Shown here: piece after piece, positions 10,591-21,439 of the stretch | Numbering within the stretch: position 1 is the stretch's first letter | How the letters are laid out: every line of letters begins with the position of its first letter | Assembly (NCBI GenBank): GCA_002914805.1 | Contig: JXTB01000248.1 | Location: 356,010 to 420,009 of the forward strand | Origin: Parasponia andersonii | Lineage: Eukaryota > Streptophyta > Magnoliopsida > Rosales > Cannabaceae | DNA length: 64,000 bases | Direction: 5' to 3' | Made by a program: the position numbers and the translations under genes | The notes under the pieces: model-generated | What the model was told of the DNA's origin: nothing | Seen by the model: the letters and a program-made list of their open reading frames with translations, nothing else | Databases searched by the model: none

Positions 10591-12720
10591 ATGGTGCGCC
10601 ATCCTCACGACGATCCCTTGGTGATTAAACTGCAGATCGGCTCCGCATTGGTTGAAAGGGTCCTGATCGATGGTGGAAGCAGTGTCGATATCCTATTCCT
10701 CAGCACATTCGAGAATATGGGTTTGGATAGAAGTGCATTCAGGCCGACCTGTCAACTGCTATTCGCTTTCGACAGCACGAGGGTTTGCCCTTTGGGCGTC
10801 GTGACCCTTAATGTCTGCGCAGCCGAGAGGTGCTTGGACGTGGATTTTGTCGTCATTGACTGCCAGTCCTCCTTTAACGTCATCATAGGAAGGGGATGGA
10901 TCCACGCCATGCATGGAGTCACTTCCACCCTCCACCAGGTCTTAAGATGTCAATTAAAGGACGGTACGTACACGATTGACATCAAGGGAGACCAGGCCTC
11001 CGCAAAGAAATGCTTTTCAGCCGCCCTGAGGGGAGCCGACGCGAGTAAAAGCGCCGCAACCGGGGACGGATAGCAATCAAAGGACCGCCTGCCAGCCTAC
11101 ATGAGGCGAATCGAAGAAGAGTCTGACGGTCCGGAATCCACGATCGAGGAGCTGGTAGCGGTCCCTTTGAAAGAGGAAGAACCGGCGAAGGTGATCCTAA
11201 TCGGGGCCTTATTACCCGAGGAGCAAAAGAACGAGATGTTGGGATTCTTAAAGCGGAATGAGGACGACTTCGCGTGATCCCACGATGATATGCCAGGGAT
11301 AAATCCCGCACGCTCCTACCACCGGTTGAACATAGATCCCCATTTCCCTTCAGTCAGGCAGAAACCCTGAAGGTTCGCACCAGAGAAAAGCAGGGCGATC
11401 AACAAGGAGGTAGAAAAGCTGCTGGAGAGTGGTCTGATCAGGGAATGCGTATACCCGCGATGGGTTTCTAACCCGGTAGTGGTGAAAAAGAAAAATGGCT
11501 ACGACCGTATTTGCATAGATTTCACCAACCTGAACAAGGCCTGCCCGAAGGATAGTTTCCCCCTACCAAGAATCGACCAAATGGTAGATGCAACAGCGGG
11601 ATTCAACAGAATGAGCTTTCTGGATGCCTACTCCAGATACAACCAGATCCCCATGTACGCGGAAGACCAGATCCACACGGCTTTCATCACGGAGCGAGGT
11701 CTGTACTGCTACAGGTGTATGCCATTTGGCCTGAAGAACGCGGGGGCAACCTACCAGAGGTTCATGAATAAAATGTTCGCCAGGCTACTAGGAAAGACTA
11801 TGGAGGTCTACATCGACGATATGGTCGTGAAGAGCAGGGAGGATTCAGACCATCTGAAGCACCTGGATGAATGATTTCAGATTCTGAGGCAACATCAGAT
11901 GTGTCTGAATCCCAAGAAGTGTGCGTTTGGTGTATCCTCTAGGCAATTCTTGGGGCATATCATGAGCCGAAGGGGTATTGAGGCAAACCCGACCCAGCTA
12001 ACCTCGATCGCGAATGTGCAGAGACCCTCATCCATTCGAGAGGTCCAACGCCTGGCTGGGTAGGTAGCCGCTCTTAGCCGATTCATATCCAAGATGTCCG
12101 ACCGATGCAAGCCTTTCTTCCAATGCTTGAAAAAAAGCTCTACTGCCATCTGGGGGGAAGAACAGGACAGGGCACTGGCAGACCTCAAGCTGTATCTGAG
12201 TCACCCACCTATCCTGGCTTCCCCGGCAGAGGGGGAGCGTCTGTACGCTTATTTAGCGGTGTCCGAAGTAGCGGTCAGCGCCGTACTGTTCATCGAGGAA
12301 GACGGTAAACAGAAACCGGTGTTTTATATGAGCCGCATGCTCTTAGATGCCGAAACCCGATACAGTGTGGTGGAAAAGCTGGTCCTCGCTCTAGTCAACG
12401 CTAAAAAGAAGCTCTGGCAGTATTTTGAGGCGCACTCGGTCACTGTGTATACGGATTTCTCCATCCGTCAAATCTTGGCCAAACTAGACCTGTCGGGACG
12501 ACTGACCAAATGGGCCATCGAGCTGGGGATATACTATATTGAATATCAGCCTCGAATGGCAAAGCAAGGACAGGTTATGGAGGATTTTTTGGTGGAAATC
12601 GAATCCTTTGGCGAGCGGCATGACCCGAATCAGATGTCTCAACTTCATCCCCCTTCAGCCTGGACGCTCTACACGGACGGATTCACGAATGCCTCAGGGT
12701 CGGGTATCGGGATAGTCTTG
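10591..12720 (+). pseudogene. pol of the gypsy element: protease, reverse transcriptase, RNase H (broken)
   Basis: Same frame as the later part of gag. The aspartic protease active site is LIDGGSSVDILF (about 10660-10700). Reverse transcriptase begins near 11400, with KACPKDSFPLPRID, FLDAYSRYNQI, MPFGLKNAGATYQ, and an intact catalytic YIDDM at about 11812. Its connection and first RNase H run to about 12560 (FYMSRMLLDAETRYS, VYTDFSIRQIL). In-frame stops at 11071, about 11275, 11872, about 12062 and 12721 break the polyprotein. Motif order and spacing are normal for plant gypsy pol. These are scattered point stops rather than large deletions, so the element probably decayed after a functional insertion. 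Confidence 0.9.
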
Positions 12721-14373
12721 TAGACCCCAACGGGTCTCAGAGTTGAGAAAGCATTGAGGCTCGGCTTCCAGGCGACTAACAACGAGGCGGAGTATGAGGC
12801 ACTGTTGCAAGGCCTTGAGTTGGCACTACACTTCGGAGTGGAGGACATCGCCGTGAAGACCGACTCGCAGTTGATCGCGGGTCAGGTCAGGGGAGACTTT
12901 GAAGTAAAAGAACCAAGGTTGCACAGGTACTTCTCCAAGGTGATGGGGGCAAAAGCTCGCTTTGGCAATTTCAATATCGAACCGATCCCTAGGGAGATGA
13001 ACCAGAGGGCCGACGAGCTAGCTAAGAGTGCATCAATCCGGGGCACCGCTGAAAGCATAGAAGTCCTCTTAGAAGGCGGGAGCATGGAGGACCCCCCGCA
13101 GACCCCTGCGCACCATGTGTTCGCAACCGGCGCTGCTGAAAAAGGGTGGATGAAACCCATCACGCAGTATTTGACGTTGGGGAACCTGCCCGCAGACCCT
13201 CGGGAAGCAAGGTCAGTCAAATTAAAGGCTGCCAGGTACTCAATGATGGGTGAATAGTCATACAGGAGATCGACAATAGGTCCGATGCTACGCTGCATAG
13301 GCCCCGTCGAAGCGCAAAAACTGATGGAGGAAATCCACGAGGGAGTATGTGGCAACCACTCTGGTGGGCGCAGCCTCACCCACAAGGCTCTAACGGCCGG
13401 ATACTTTTGGCCATACATGATGGCGGAGGTAGCCAAATTCGTAAAAAAATGTGATAAATGCCAGAGGTTCGCCCCGATGAAACGTCAGCCCGTGGAGATT
13501 CTTCATTCGAACATAACTCCTTGGCCGTTTGCCAAGTAGGGTCTGGATATCGTCGTTGAGCTCCCCAGAAGTCCAGGAGGAAAGAGATACATCCTGCTGG
13601 CCACAGACTACTTCACCAAGTGGGTAGAAGCCGAAGCCTATACGACAGTTAATAAGGCAGACATGATTAACTTCATTTGGAAAAAACATAATCTGCCGAT
13701 TCGGGATCCCAAAAGAGATACACGCCGACCATAGCACACAGTTTCAAAATGCTAAGCTCAAGGAGTTGTGCGAGCTGTATGATATAAGGCTCAGTTTCTC
13801 TTCCGTGAACTACCCTCAGGGGAATGGCCAAGCAGAGGCGACGAACAAAGCCATATTCAGCAACATCAAAAAGAACTTGCAGGAGGCTAAAGGCAAATGG
13901 TTAGAAGAACTGCCGGCCGTTGTGTGGGCCAATCGAACCACAGAGCGGAGGTCTACTGGGAGAACGCCGTTCACCATGGTCTACGGATCAGAGGCTGTGA
14001 TCCCGACCGAGGTCGGCCTCCCGACCCTCCGCTCCGAAATGGTAAAAGATGCCCCACTAAACGAGCGCCAGTTAAGCCGCAACACAGACCTCCTGGAAGA
14101 AACGAGAAACATGGCCTTGGTCCACCTGGCTTCATACCGCCAGCATGCAAGGTCTACTACGCGAAAAATGTTAGTGCCCGACGATTTAACGCTGAGGATT
14201 GGGTCCTGAAAGCTAGAACAAGGAATTCCTCGAAATTGGACTCCAATTGGATCGGACCCTACGAGGTAATCAAAGCGCTCGACAATGGTGCATATGTCCT
14301 GAAGGAACTCAAAACGGGGAAAAATGTGCCGACCACGTGGAACGCTCAGCACTTGAAAAAGTATCACGTGTAA
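12661..14373 (+). pseudogene. pol of the gypsy element: second RNase H and integrase (broken)
   Basis: A second RNase H follows the first: LYTDGFTNASGSGIGIVL, then after a stop NNEAEYEALLQGLELAL, TDSQLIAGQV and NQRADELAKSAS. This archaeal-like RNase H between the ordinary RNase H and integrase is typical of Tat elements. Integrase starts near 13285 with an HHCC zinc module (HEGVCGNH, then CDKCQRF). The core has D in ATDYFTKWVEAE and NYPQGNGQAEATNKA around the catalytic glutamate. The C-terminal part runs to 14373 (IGPYEVIKALDNGAYVL). Stops occur at 13255 and 13537. The frame shifts near 13700 and back near 14160. Confidence 0.9.
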
Positions 14374-14490
14374 AGCACATATATATGATGTAAGACCATG
14401 TGAATGCCTATTTTTCTAAAAAGCCTAAATCTTAAACAGGTTAAGTTCTCTTTTTCGCATAAATTTATCTTTGGGTTTGCTATGGAAAAG

Positions 14491-14767
14491 GGGTCTGCCC
14501 ACAGCGGCAGACCCCACACACTATTCACGCATAAGACCTATATGAGTGTTCGTATTATTATAAAACTTAATTCCAGAACAGGTTAAGGTCTTCCTGGAAA
14601 AGGGTCTGCCCTCACTGGCAGACTCGACTCTTCAGTTGCGCGGACAAAAGATACCAGGCTGCTATGGAAGAGGGTCTGCCCACAGTGGCAGACCCAACAT
14701 TTTGTTTGCGCAGGCTAAAAATACTACCAGACTGCCACGGGAAATGGCCTTCCACAGTTGCGGACCA
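14491..14767 (+). repeat. Four repeated hairpins after pol
   Basis: A palindromic module GGTCTGCC-cacagc-GGCAGACC recurs at 14491-14515, 14604-14623, 14672-14695 and, degenerate, about 14746-14767. The best copies have 9-bp perfect arms around a 6-base loop. Each is preceded by 'atggaa' or similar. This lies just downstream of the pol stop, so it would be in the 3' untranslated part of a sense transcript. Function unknown. Confidence 0.8.
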
Positions 14768-14794
14768 TACGCACAATTCGCACAATCAATGCTT

Positions 14795-15110
14795 GTACTC
14801 TGGGACTCACGTCGCTCGTCGACGACCCAAGAAAACGTGCAAAGAGGAAACTGCTGAGCAACCAAAAACTTGCCAGCAGACCTCAAAAACGCTCGCACTA
14901 TGGGACTCACGTCGCTCGTCGACGACTCGAGAAAACATGCGAAGAGGAAACTGCTGTGCAACCAAAAACTTGCCAACAAACCTTGAAAGTGATCGTACTC
15001 TGGGAATCGAATTGTACAATAAAACACTTTTCGATGACCCAAGAAAATGTACGAAAAGAAAGGGGGTGTGCAACCCAAAAGCTTGCCAGCGGACCCCTCA
15101 AGGAACACTT
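14795..15110 (+). repeat. 100-bp tandem repeat, three units
   Basis: Units are anchored at 14801, 14901 and 15001 (tgggactcac, tgggactcac, tgggaatcga), an exact 100-bp period. Shared words include 'gacgacccaagaaaa' type sequence, 'gtgcaacc' and 'aaacttgcca'. The third unit is more diverged. The array lies between pol and the antisense ORF. Confidence 0.85.
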
Positions 15111-15254
15111 CTAGCTACATGAAGAGCTAAAGGAAAGCAGGGTCAAGATCTACCCGTTGGAAGTGGACCCTCCCTAAGGAATGTTTTGGCTACACAAAGA
15201 GCTAAAGGGAAAGTGTGAACGGATTTGGAGTCTACCCGTTGGAAGTAGTCCAGA
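15105..15254 (+). repeat. 75-bp tandem duplication
   Basis: Two units with 'gctacatgaagagctaaagg' at 15114 and 'gctacacaaagagctaaagg' at 15189, both ending in 'tctacccgttggaagt'. It directly follows the 100-bp array. Confidence 0.8.
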
Positions 15255-15826
15255 ACCAAACCAAACGAGAAGATAGTAATCAAAATTAAAGCCTGTTTAT
15301 TATGTCCTAAAGTACAAAGTACGCGGTTAATGGTGGTGAGCACTCATGAACCCTACTTACAGGATACAGATCTAGTGCGGACTCTTAAAGAGATGTCGGA
15401 GTGATAATGCCTTGTCTGTTCCTGATAAGAGCCAAGCCCAAGCCTTCTCCTTTGCAACACGGGTCCAAACAATGATCGACCAATCCTTGGAGCTGGTTTC
15501 GAGCACGGTCCCACTTGGGGTCGGAAAAATCCAGCCACACGTGCGGGTCGAACTCTGCCAAAACAAGTTATAACAAGAGTTATGCCTCCATGAAACCGGA
15601 TGATTCAAAACTTGCACCCCTATCTCCGGAACTAATCTTGGCAGTCATGACCCAAGGAAGACTCACTAATAGTCCGAAATCGAGTCCATACAATTATTTA
15701 TACAGACAGTCGGACGCGGTCAACAAACAAAAAGAAAACAGACTAAGGAGAAATTGCACGATTCTTATTATTTGTTTGAAGGATTACAACGAAGGTCAGC
15801 ATTACAAATGTACAAAGTTAGAGACC

Positions 15827-18800
15827 CTAGTTACCTCCATCCATGGGAGCACGGCCAATCCCAGTGCTTGGACCGGCCTCGGTGGAGGGTGGCGTGGCAG
15901 GGTCAGATTCGTCACTAGATACAATGACTGCGCCAGACCCCTCACCAGTTGAGATCCCAAGGCTAGGCTGAATATCAAGGGCTTCCGGAGTTCGATCTGG
16001 CGGACCAGAAGCGGGGACAAGCTCTATGGCACCAGGATCAGATGTAGAGGGCCCGTCCTTTTCCGTGGCAAGCATCTCCAGTATGTCAGCTGGGTACGTG
16101 ATACTGATCTCATCCCCGAGCTGCTGCATATAGTGCTTGACGGAGTAATGGTCCCTCTCGATGCCTTTCTGATCGTCAAATTGGTCTGGCGTCACCACCT
16201 CAGCGTGGTTTTCAAACTCTCTATTCTCCCAGCCAGACCTGTAACTTTCCACAGAAAGGACGTCCACCTGCCTCTGGTACCTTGTCTTTAACTTCTCCAC
16301 ATCCGCCAGCCTATCCTTCAGCGCTGCCAACCTGAGCTCCGCCTGCCGCTGCGATAAGTCGACCAATAAAGAGTTAATACTAGCGAGGTCCTCGCAGTGT
16401 TTACGAGACATCTCCACCTGAGCACCCATCAGATTTTTGTAGTCCAAAAAGAGATATCGGTTTACCTTATAGAACCGGTCAAGTCTGCGTTGCAGAGCGT
16501 GGGCCTCTAGCTTGGCTGCCGCCTTGGCTTTTCTCGCTTCCTTGGCGTCCTCAACAGCCTGGTCACGAGCAATGAAGGCCAGTCCCATTTCTGCCTCCGA
16601 ACTCTGTAGCTCTTGCTCATTGATCCTCAGCTCGCCCTGGGCCAGTCTGGCGGCTTCAGATTGGGCAAGTTTGTCAGCCTCCGCCTGAGCCAGTCTCGCA
16701 GCTAGCTCCTCGCGTCTGGTCCTCTCGACACTCAGAGCGTGAGCCACCGCGCTGCTGACCCTCGCCTCCTCGAGGCTCCAATATACATCGAAGTCAGACC
16801 TCAATCCGGCGAGGGCGGCCTCGCTGCGCTTGGCCAGTGCAGAACGGGAATTCAGCTCCTCGGTCAGATCCCTGACGCGAGAAGAGTAGAAGGACTGGAT
16901 GGCAGACAGCTGCAAGTTAAACAACAAAGGGGGAGTCAGCGTTTACCAAAGATGTTGAAAAACATAGAAGCAACCGAATGTAACAAACCTGCGCGAAATT
17001 GCGGGTGGTGACGAGCTCGACATTCTCCGACGTGAGCGCCTCCAGCTCCGGCTCCATGGCTGGACCCTCCCTTTGAGTATCGCCCACGCCTGGGGAACAC
17101 GGCCCCACCCCGTTGGGCACGCCTCCAAAGCAATGGCGATAGGGACTGAGGGAAGTCCAGTGCCATCAGGAGCACCATCGGCCACGGTGGGAGGCGGTGC
17201 ACCTCCTCTGGGCTGGCCGCTGTGTGCTGATCGTTTTCTCCTTAGAAGGGTCAGCGTCGCCCCATCATCGTCACTGTCAGACGAAGGGGCGACCCTGCCC
17301 CTCTTCTCCACCCAGCCTTCTTCTTTGTTGGATGAGCCGACCTCGCGTTGCCGCTTTGTAGGGACCGGGGGAGGGGAGGATAGTCTGGACTTCAATCTCG
17401 GAGCTCCCCCACTGAGCTCGGCGATCTCTCCACTGAGGCTAACATCACTCGATTTCAAACTGGAGTCAGGGGTGGACGAGGTCACTGCAGCAGACCCCCC
17501 AGCCGGACTTGGCATCGTATCTTCCCCACGCACGATCTGGATGGCAGACGGTCTCCCGGATGGAGATCCACATGCGTCGGAGCGGGGGACCGCTTGCTTT
17601 TCTCCTCCTGAAAGCACCACGAGGTGCCGGCCAGCGGGTGCCTTGGCGTGAGCTTTAGGTGCCGCGGCTCCCCCCTTGACGGGTGAGGGGCCAGCCGACG
17701 AGCTCGTCTCAGAACCTGTGAAGCGCATACAACGAGATTAGCTCGTGGTCACAGTCCGACCCACAAGGACTCAGAGATGTGAAAATAAACTCACCCTTAG
17801 CCCTTTTGGGGGCGGCGTTTTCTTCCTTGCGGAGCCTGACGCACTCCTCGGCCACAAGCCTCAGGGCCTCCTCGAGCTAGTGGTTGGACGGTGCCACCAG
17901 ATCGTTGGTGCCCGCCAACTGGCTTGAGGCCGCAACCTGCCGACTCACCATGGTGATCCGGTCATTTTCGTCCTGGCGAAATCGGTTCAGGGCAGAGGCA
18001 TCGAGTCGGCTCCGCAGATGTTTAGTGATGACCCAGGTATCCAAGGGGAATGGGAGGTATGAAACCATCCTGGGCATCAGGTTCATCGTTAGGGGGTTGA
18101 GGAAGGCTTGAATGTGCCTGCATTCCCCCGGAGAGCTGAAGATTATGATCCCCTCCAGGCCTTTGAGCCGCCCTGCCGATAGATGCGGCTCAAACCTGTT
18201 TTCTTCTGCCGAGGCTGCACAAGACAAAATAATATAAGCAATAATATCGGGAGAAGGTGCAGACCCAAAGATCACGACCTAAAACTTACTTTGCAGGAAG
18301 GTTGAGGGGACTTGGAAATGCTCTCCGTTCACCCAAGGGGAGCACCACGCCCCTCCAACGGCATATAGCCTGGCGTGAGAGTCCTATTGTTTGTCCGACC
18401 GGGGCAGCCCCCAAAAGATGTGATGCCCTGGCAGCGGCTAGAGGTAGAAGGTGGGGTAGGAGCCCTTCTTGGGGATGAAGATAAGCTTATAAGCATAAAA
18501 GACCACCTCCAGGTCAATATGCATGTTATAGATAACTGATAGGGTTGAAAGCCCCATCAGAATCATGATCCCGTTTGCATTCAGCTGCATCGGGTGGATT
18601 CCCGTCAAAGCAAAGAATTGGTGGATTAGGGGAGGAAGAGGGAATCGCAGCCAGTCCAGATGCTTCCTACCCAGGACGATGGAACCCTCGGGGGCGCAAG
18701 GATGAAGGTACCAGTCTGCAGGGCCCTCAACCCGTTACAGCGTCACTCCTCCGGGGAGGCAGAGCTGCCTCCTCAGTGAATCTAGCTTTGAATCCACAAT

Positions 18801-18833
18801 GGGATGCAATTCCTGGTTTTGACTTGAAGCCAT
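15827..18833 (-). pseudogene. Antisense spliced ORF inside the gypsy element (aORF), broken
   Basis: Four exons on the strand opposite gag-pol: 18290-18833, 17795-18214, 16989-17715, 15827-16909. Introns of 75, 79 and 79 nt all have GT...AG ends (gtaagt, gtgagt, gtttgt donors; cttgtgcag, cttcacag, aacttgcag acceptors), and each join keeps the reading frame. The start ATG at 18833 opens MASSQNQELH. Exon 1 contains FFALTGIHPMQLNANGIMIL, which resembles the plant 'putative gypsy type transposon' domain (Pfam PF04195 as I recall). Exon 3 is Ser/Pro-rich. Exon 4 is a long predicted coiled coil (about 16200-16900) ending near the stop at 15827. Disablements: three stops in exon 1, one at 17877, and a frameshift near 17110. 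Similar antisense ORFs are known in Tat elements; their function is not established. Confidence 0.8.
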
Positions 18834-18955
18834 TATTCCGAAACGCGACTGAAAGAGTGAAAGTCTTTAGAGGAGAAGGAAGCGGAAACCCTAGGATTTT
18901 ATGAGGCTGGAATGATTGAAAATTTTAGTAAAATGGCAAATGAACGCAAATGCGG

Positions 18956-18964
18956 CTTTTATAG
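18956..18964 (-). promoter_or_regulatory. TATA box for the antisense ORF
   Basis: On the minus strand the sequence reads CTATAAAAG, about 125 nt upstream of the ATG at 18833. A CT-rich leader lies between. This suggests the antisense ORF has its own promoter just inside the 3' LTR rather than depending on the LTR. Inferred from sequence only. Confidence 0.55.
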
Positions 18965-19159
18965 AGGAGAAGCCGAAGAGTTCTTTCTGGAAAAGGGGAG
19001 AATAGGGGAAACCGAACAGTCAGAACTTCAAAATTCAAACAGATTTCGTGATATGGGATGGCGTGCCTCCGCATCGGTAAGAGGGGAATCACGTGCATCC
19101 CCCAGATTGGAGGAATGGAGAGACGATTTCCCCACTTGATGGATACGAATCCGTCAAGT

Positions 19160-19176
19160 AGGGAAATGGGGGCAGT
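19160..19176 (+). other. Polypurine tract of the gypsy element
   Basis: agggaaatgggggcagt, directly before the 3' LTR. It is the expected primer for plus-strand DNA synthesis. Confidence 0.8.
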
Positions 19177-19996
19177 TGTGGGACCCGTTCCCAGACCATA
19201 CGCCACGTGGAAGGCCACGCAGGTCGCACGTGATCTCACAATCGGCCATTAGGCCGTCCGAAGTTAGGACCGAGCCCATCACTGACCCTGGACAGTCTAG
19301 CCCAGTCTGACCCCAACCTCGACAGCTGGGGGTCGGAAGCCCCAAGGGTCTTCCACCTAAGTACAATGGCCCTAACCTCGACAACTGGTGGGGTCGGAAG
19401 CCCCAAGGGTCTTCCACCTGAATACAATGGAAAGCAACTCACGACCCTAGACCCAGACAGAGCATTTAATGCGATCCTGGGTAGGCGTGCGCAAAGGACA
19501 AGCCGTCCTGACAGAACGGCGATTTACCCAAATCTCACCCCTGACAGATTGAAGCCGTAAGAGGCGGCAGAAATTAGGCTACAGCGATACAGAGGAAATC
19601 GCAGAAATCTCGGCCCGTGACCTCCGAAAAAAACTTTGAGGAGAAAGGTATTCAGTTCTGAGATTGAGACCCGCATGGTTCACAATCTCCGGACTATATA
19701 TATAAGAGCCATGTGTTCCCGAGAGGGGCATGTACGCTTACAGAAAGAAATATATAAAAAAGCTTGTGAGCAAGAAACAAACATATAATCATACTGAAAT
19801 ATTTCCTTGCTACCCTGTATCAAAGATAAACCACTGACTTAAGCATCGGAGAGTCTTTGCAGGTAGCCACTCCCACCTCTCCGACCCTACTTGGAGTACA
19901 GAGTACTTTGGGACAGCGATGACACGTGGACAGTTGGAGAATACAGCATCAGCAGTTCGAGACACGTGGACGGCTGGTGAGAAACTTGTTCCAACA
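19177..19996 (+). repeat. 3' LTR of the gypsy element
   Basis: 820 bp, same length as the 5' LTR and with the same TG...CA ends. It carries the same duplicated internal unit and TATA-like box (19694-19706). Roughly 40-50 single-base differences from the 5' LTR by eye, about 5-6%. Confidence 0.95.
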
Positions 19997-20001
19997 CTCT
20001 G

Positions 20002-21439
20002 AGTATCTTGGCATATTGGTCCCTAACTATAGTTTCTAGCAAATAAGTCCCCGAACTCTTAGTTTATGTACAGTTGTACCATGGAGCTAAATTCTATTCA
20101 GCTTTCAGTTAAAAAGGAATGTGCACAAATATTGACTCTAAATGTTTAATAATTATAAAAAATATATATACCCATATTATAATTAATTAAAAATAATGTA
20201 ATTTAGAAAATGTAAGAAATTTTACTTATTTATTTTTTGTTCACTCTATCTTATTGACTCTAGATGTTTATCATGTAAATCGTTAATAGGAGTTTCTATC
20301 TAAATTAGTATTATGTGTTTGTTCACATAACAGGACTCAAATCAAAAATCAAAGCAAGGGAAAACAGAAATCAAATTTCACATCCTACACTTATGTCAAA
20401 AAAAATAAATAACGATTTATTAAAAAGCTGCTGATTAAATTTAAATTAATAAAAATAAGAAAGAAAAAGGAGAACAAAAGTATTAGAATTGGACAAACAA
20501 TAGATTGGAATATCTTTATTTCATTCAACACAAGTAATAAAAAACAATGATTCAAAAGCTTTCAACAGGGATTGGAATCGGGGGAAAAAAAAAGTGTCAT
20601 ACCCAATGCTGGTACTTTTCAGGATACTACGCGAGGACACGTTGAACTGAATAAGTCTTTAAAAAATAATCACAAAGAACAAATTAATTTCGAATTATCT
20701 TCATAACATAGAATTGCCACTTTTGATGTTACACTGGTATTTCCTTATCCCATAAGGCATGCTTAAATTCATATCAACAAGCAAATAGATGAAAATAATG
20801 TAAGTTGTCGAGAAAATACACAAGCAACAATTGGATTGAACATGAAAGAAGCATAACAGCGCTATGCTGCCAGATTTGATTATTTTGGACAACAAGAGCA
20901 GACTGAAAAAAAAAAAGAAAAACAAAAATACACAAATCAGCATGCTTTTAGTTGTGTACTTTTCTCAATAGCAATAGATGCACTTCAATTTATCCGCATA
21001 TAGCAATATGCTGCCATGAAGAGCCCAAAGTGGACGAATCACTTTTTTTCATATTTACCTCTCCCCTCATATTCCACTACTACTAATTTGGTATAGGTTC
21101 TTTTGGGACATCTGCTTATTACGGTCCTTGCTTTCAAGTCAATTTGTGAGAAGATTAAGCAAATTCAGTGCACAGAGAACAAGGCTCCCATAAGTGCGTA
21201 CGGATTTAAGTCTTTCAACTATGTCATGAAACTGTAATTAGTCTCTTATTGTTTATTAGCATACAGATGAAGACAGAATAGATTCTATCAAGGTTTCTTC
21301 AAATAACTGAGAATGATACAGATGAAGAGAGAATATATTCCGTCATGGTTTCTTCAATTAAATGAGAATGATCTGATTTCCATAATATAATTCATAACAC
21401 ATTACCATGGCTGAAAGAGACACAACAACGACCACACTT
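20002..21439. other. Intergenic DNA, no gene seen
   Basis: AT-rich. The start ('ttggtccctaactatagt', 'caaataagtccccgaactct') resembles the inverted-repeat ends common in plant Mutator-like miniature elements, but no matching opposite end was found. No further exon of the neighbouring nuclear-pore-anchor fragment was recognised here. Confidence 0.45.

Larger units (their letters stand above)
7949..19996 (+). mobile_element. Ty3/gypsy LTR retrotransposon, Tat type, complete but disabled
   Basis: Two 820-bp direct LTRs (7949-8768 and 19177-19996) begin TGTGGGACCC and end CCAACA. They enclose a primer-binding site, gag, pol (protease, reverse transcriptase, RNase H, second RNase H, integrase), tandem repeats, an antisense spliced ORF, and a polypurine tract. 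Flanking 5-mers are CTTTG (7944-7948) and CTCTG (19997-20001), a target duplication with one mismatch. Two RNase H domains and an extra antisense ORF between pol and the 3' LTR are known marks of plant Tat-lineage elements; the lineage call rests on these. By eye the LTRs differ at roughly 40-50 of 820 sites. The polyprotein has about ten in-frame stops and at least two shifts, so this copy cannot move on its own. Confidence 0.95.

Noticed and set aside
17073-17651. 192-codon open frame on the plus strand
   Set aside because: Shadow of the antisense ORF exon 3, whose splice joins and composition support the minus strand.
18575-18904. 109-codon plus-strand frame near the 3' end of the gypsy element
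   Set aside because: Lies opposite antisense exon 1, where the domain-like motif and ATG with upstream TATA are on the minus strand.
20701-20943. Minus-strand frame with hydrophobic stretch (80 codons)
   Set aside because: Built from a poly-A/T run (Phe stretch) and AT-rich DNA. Not part of the NUA fragment and no family match.
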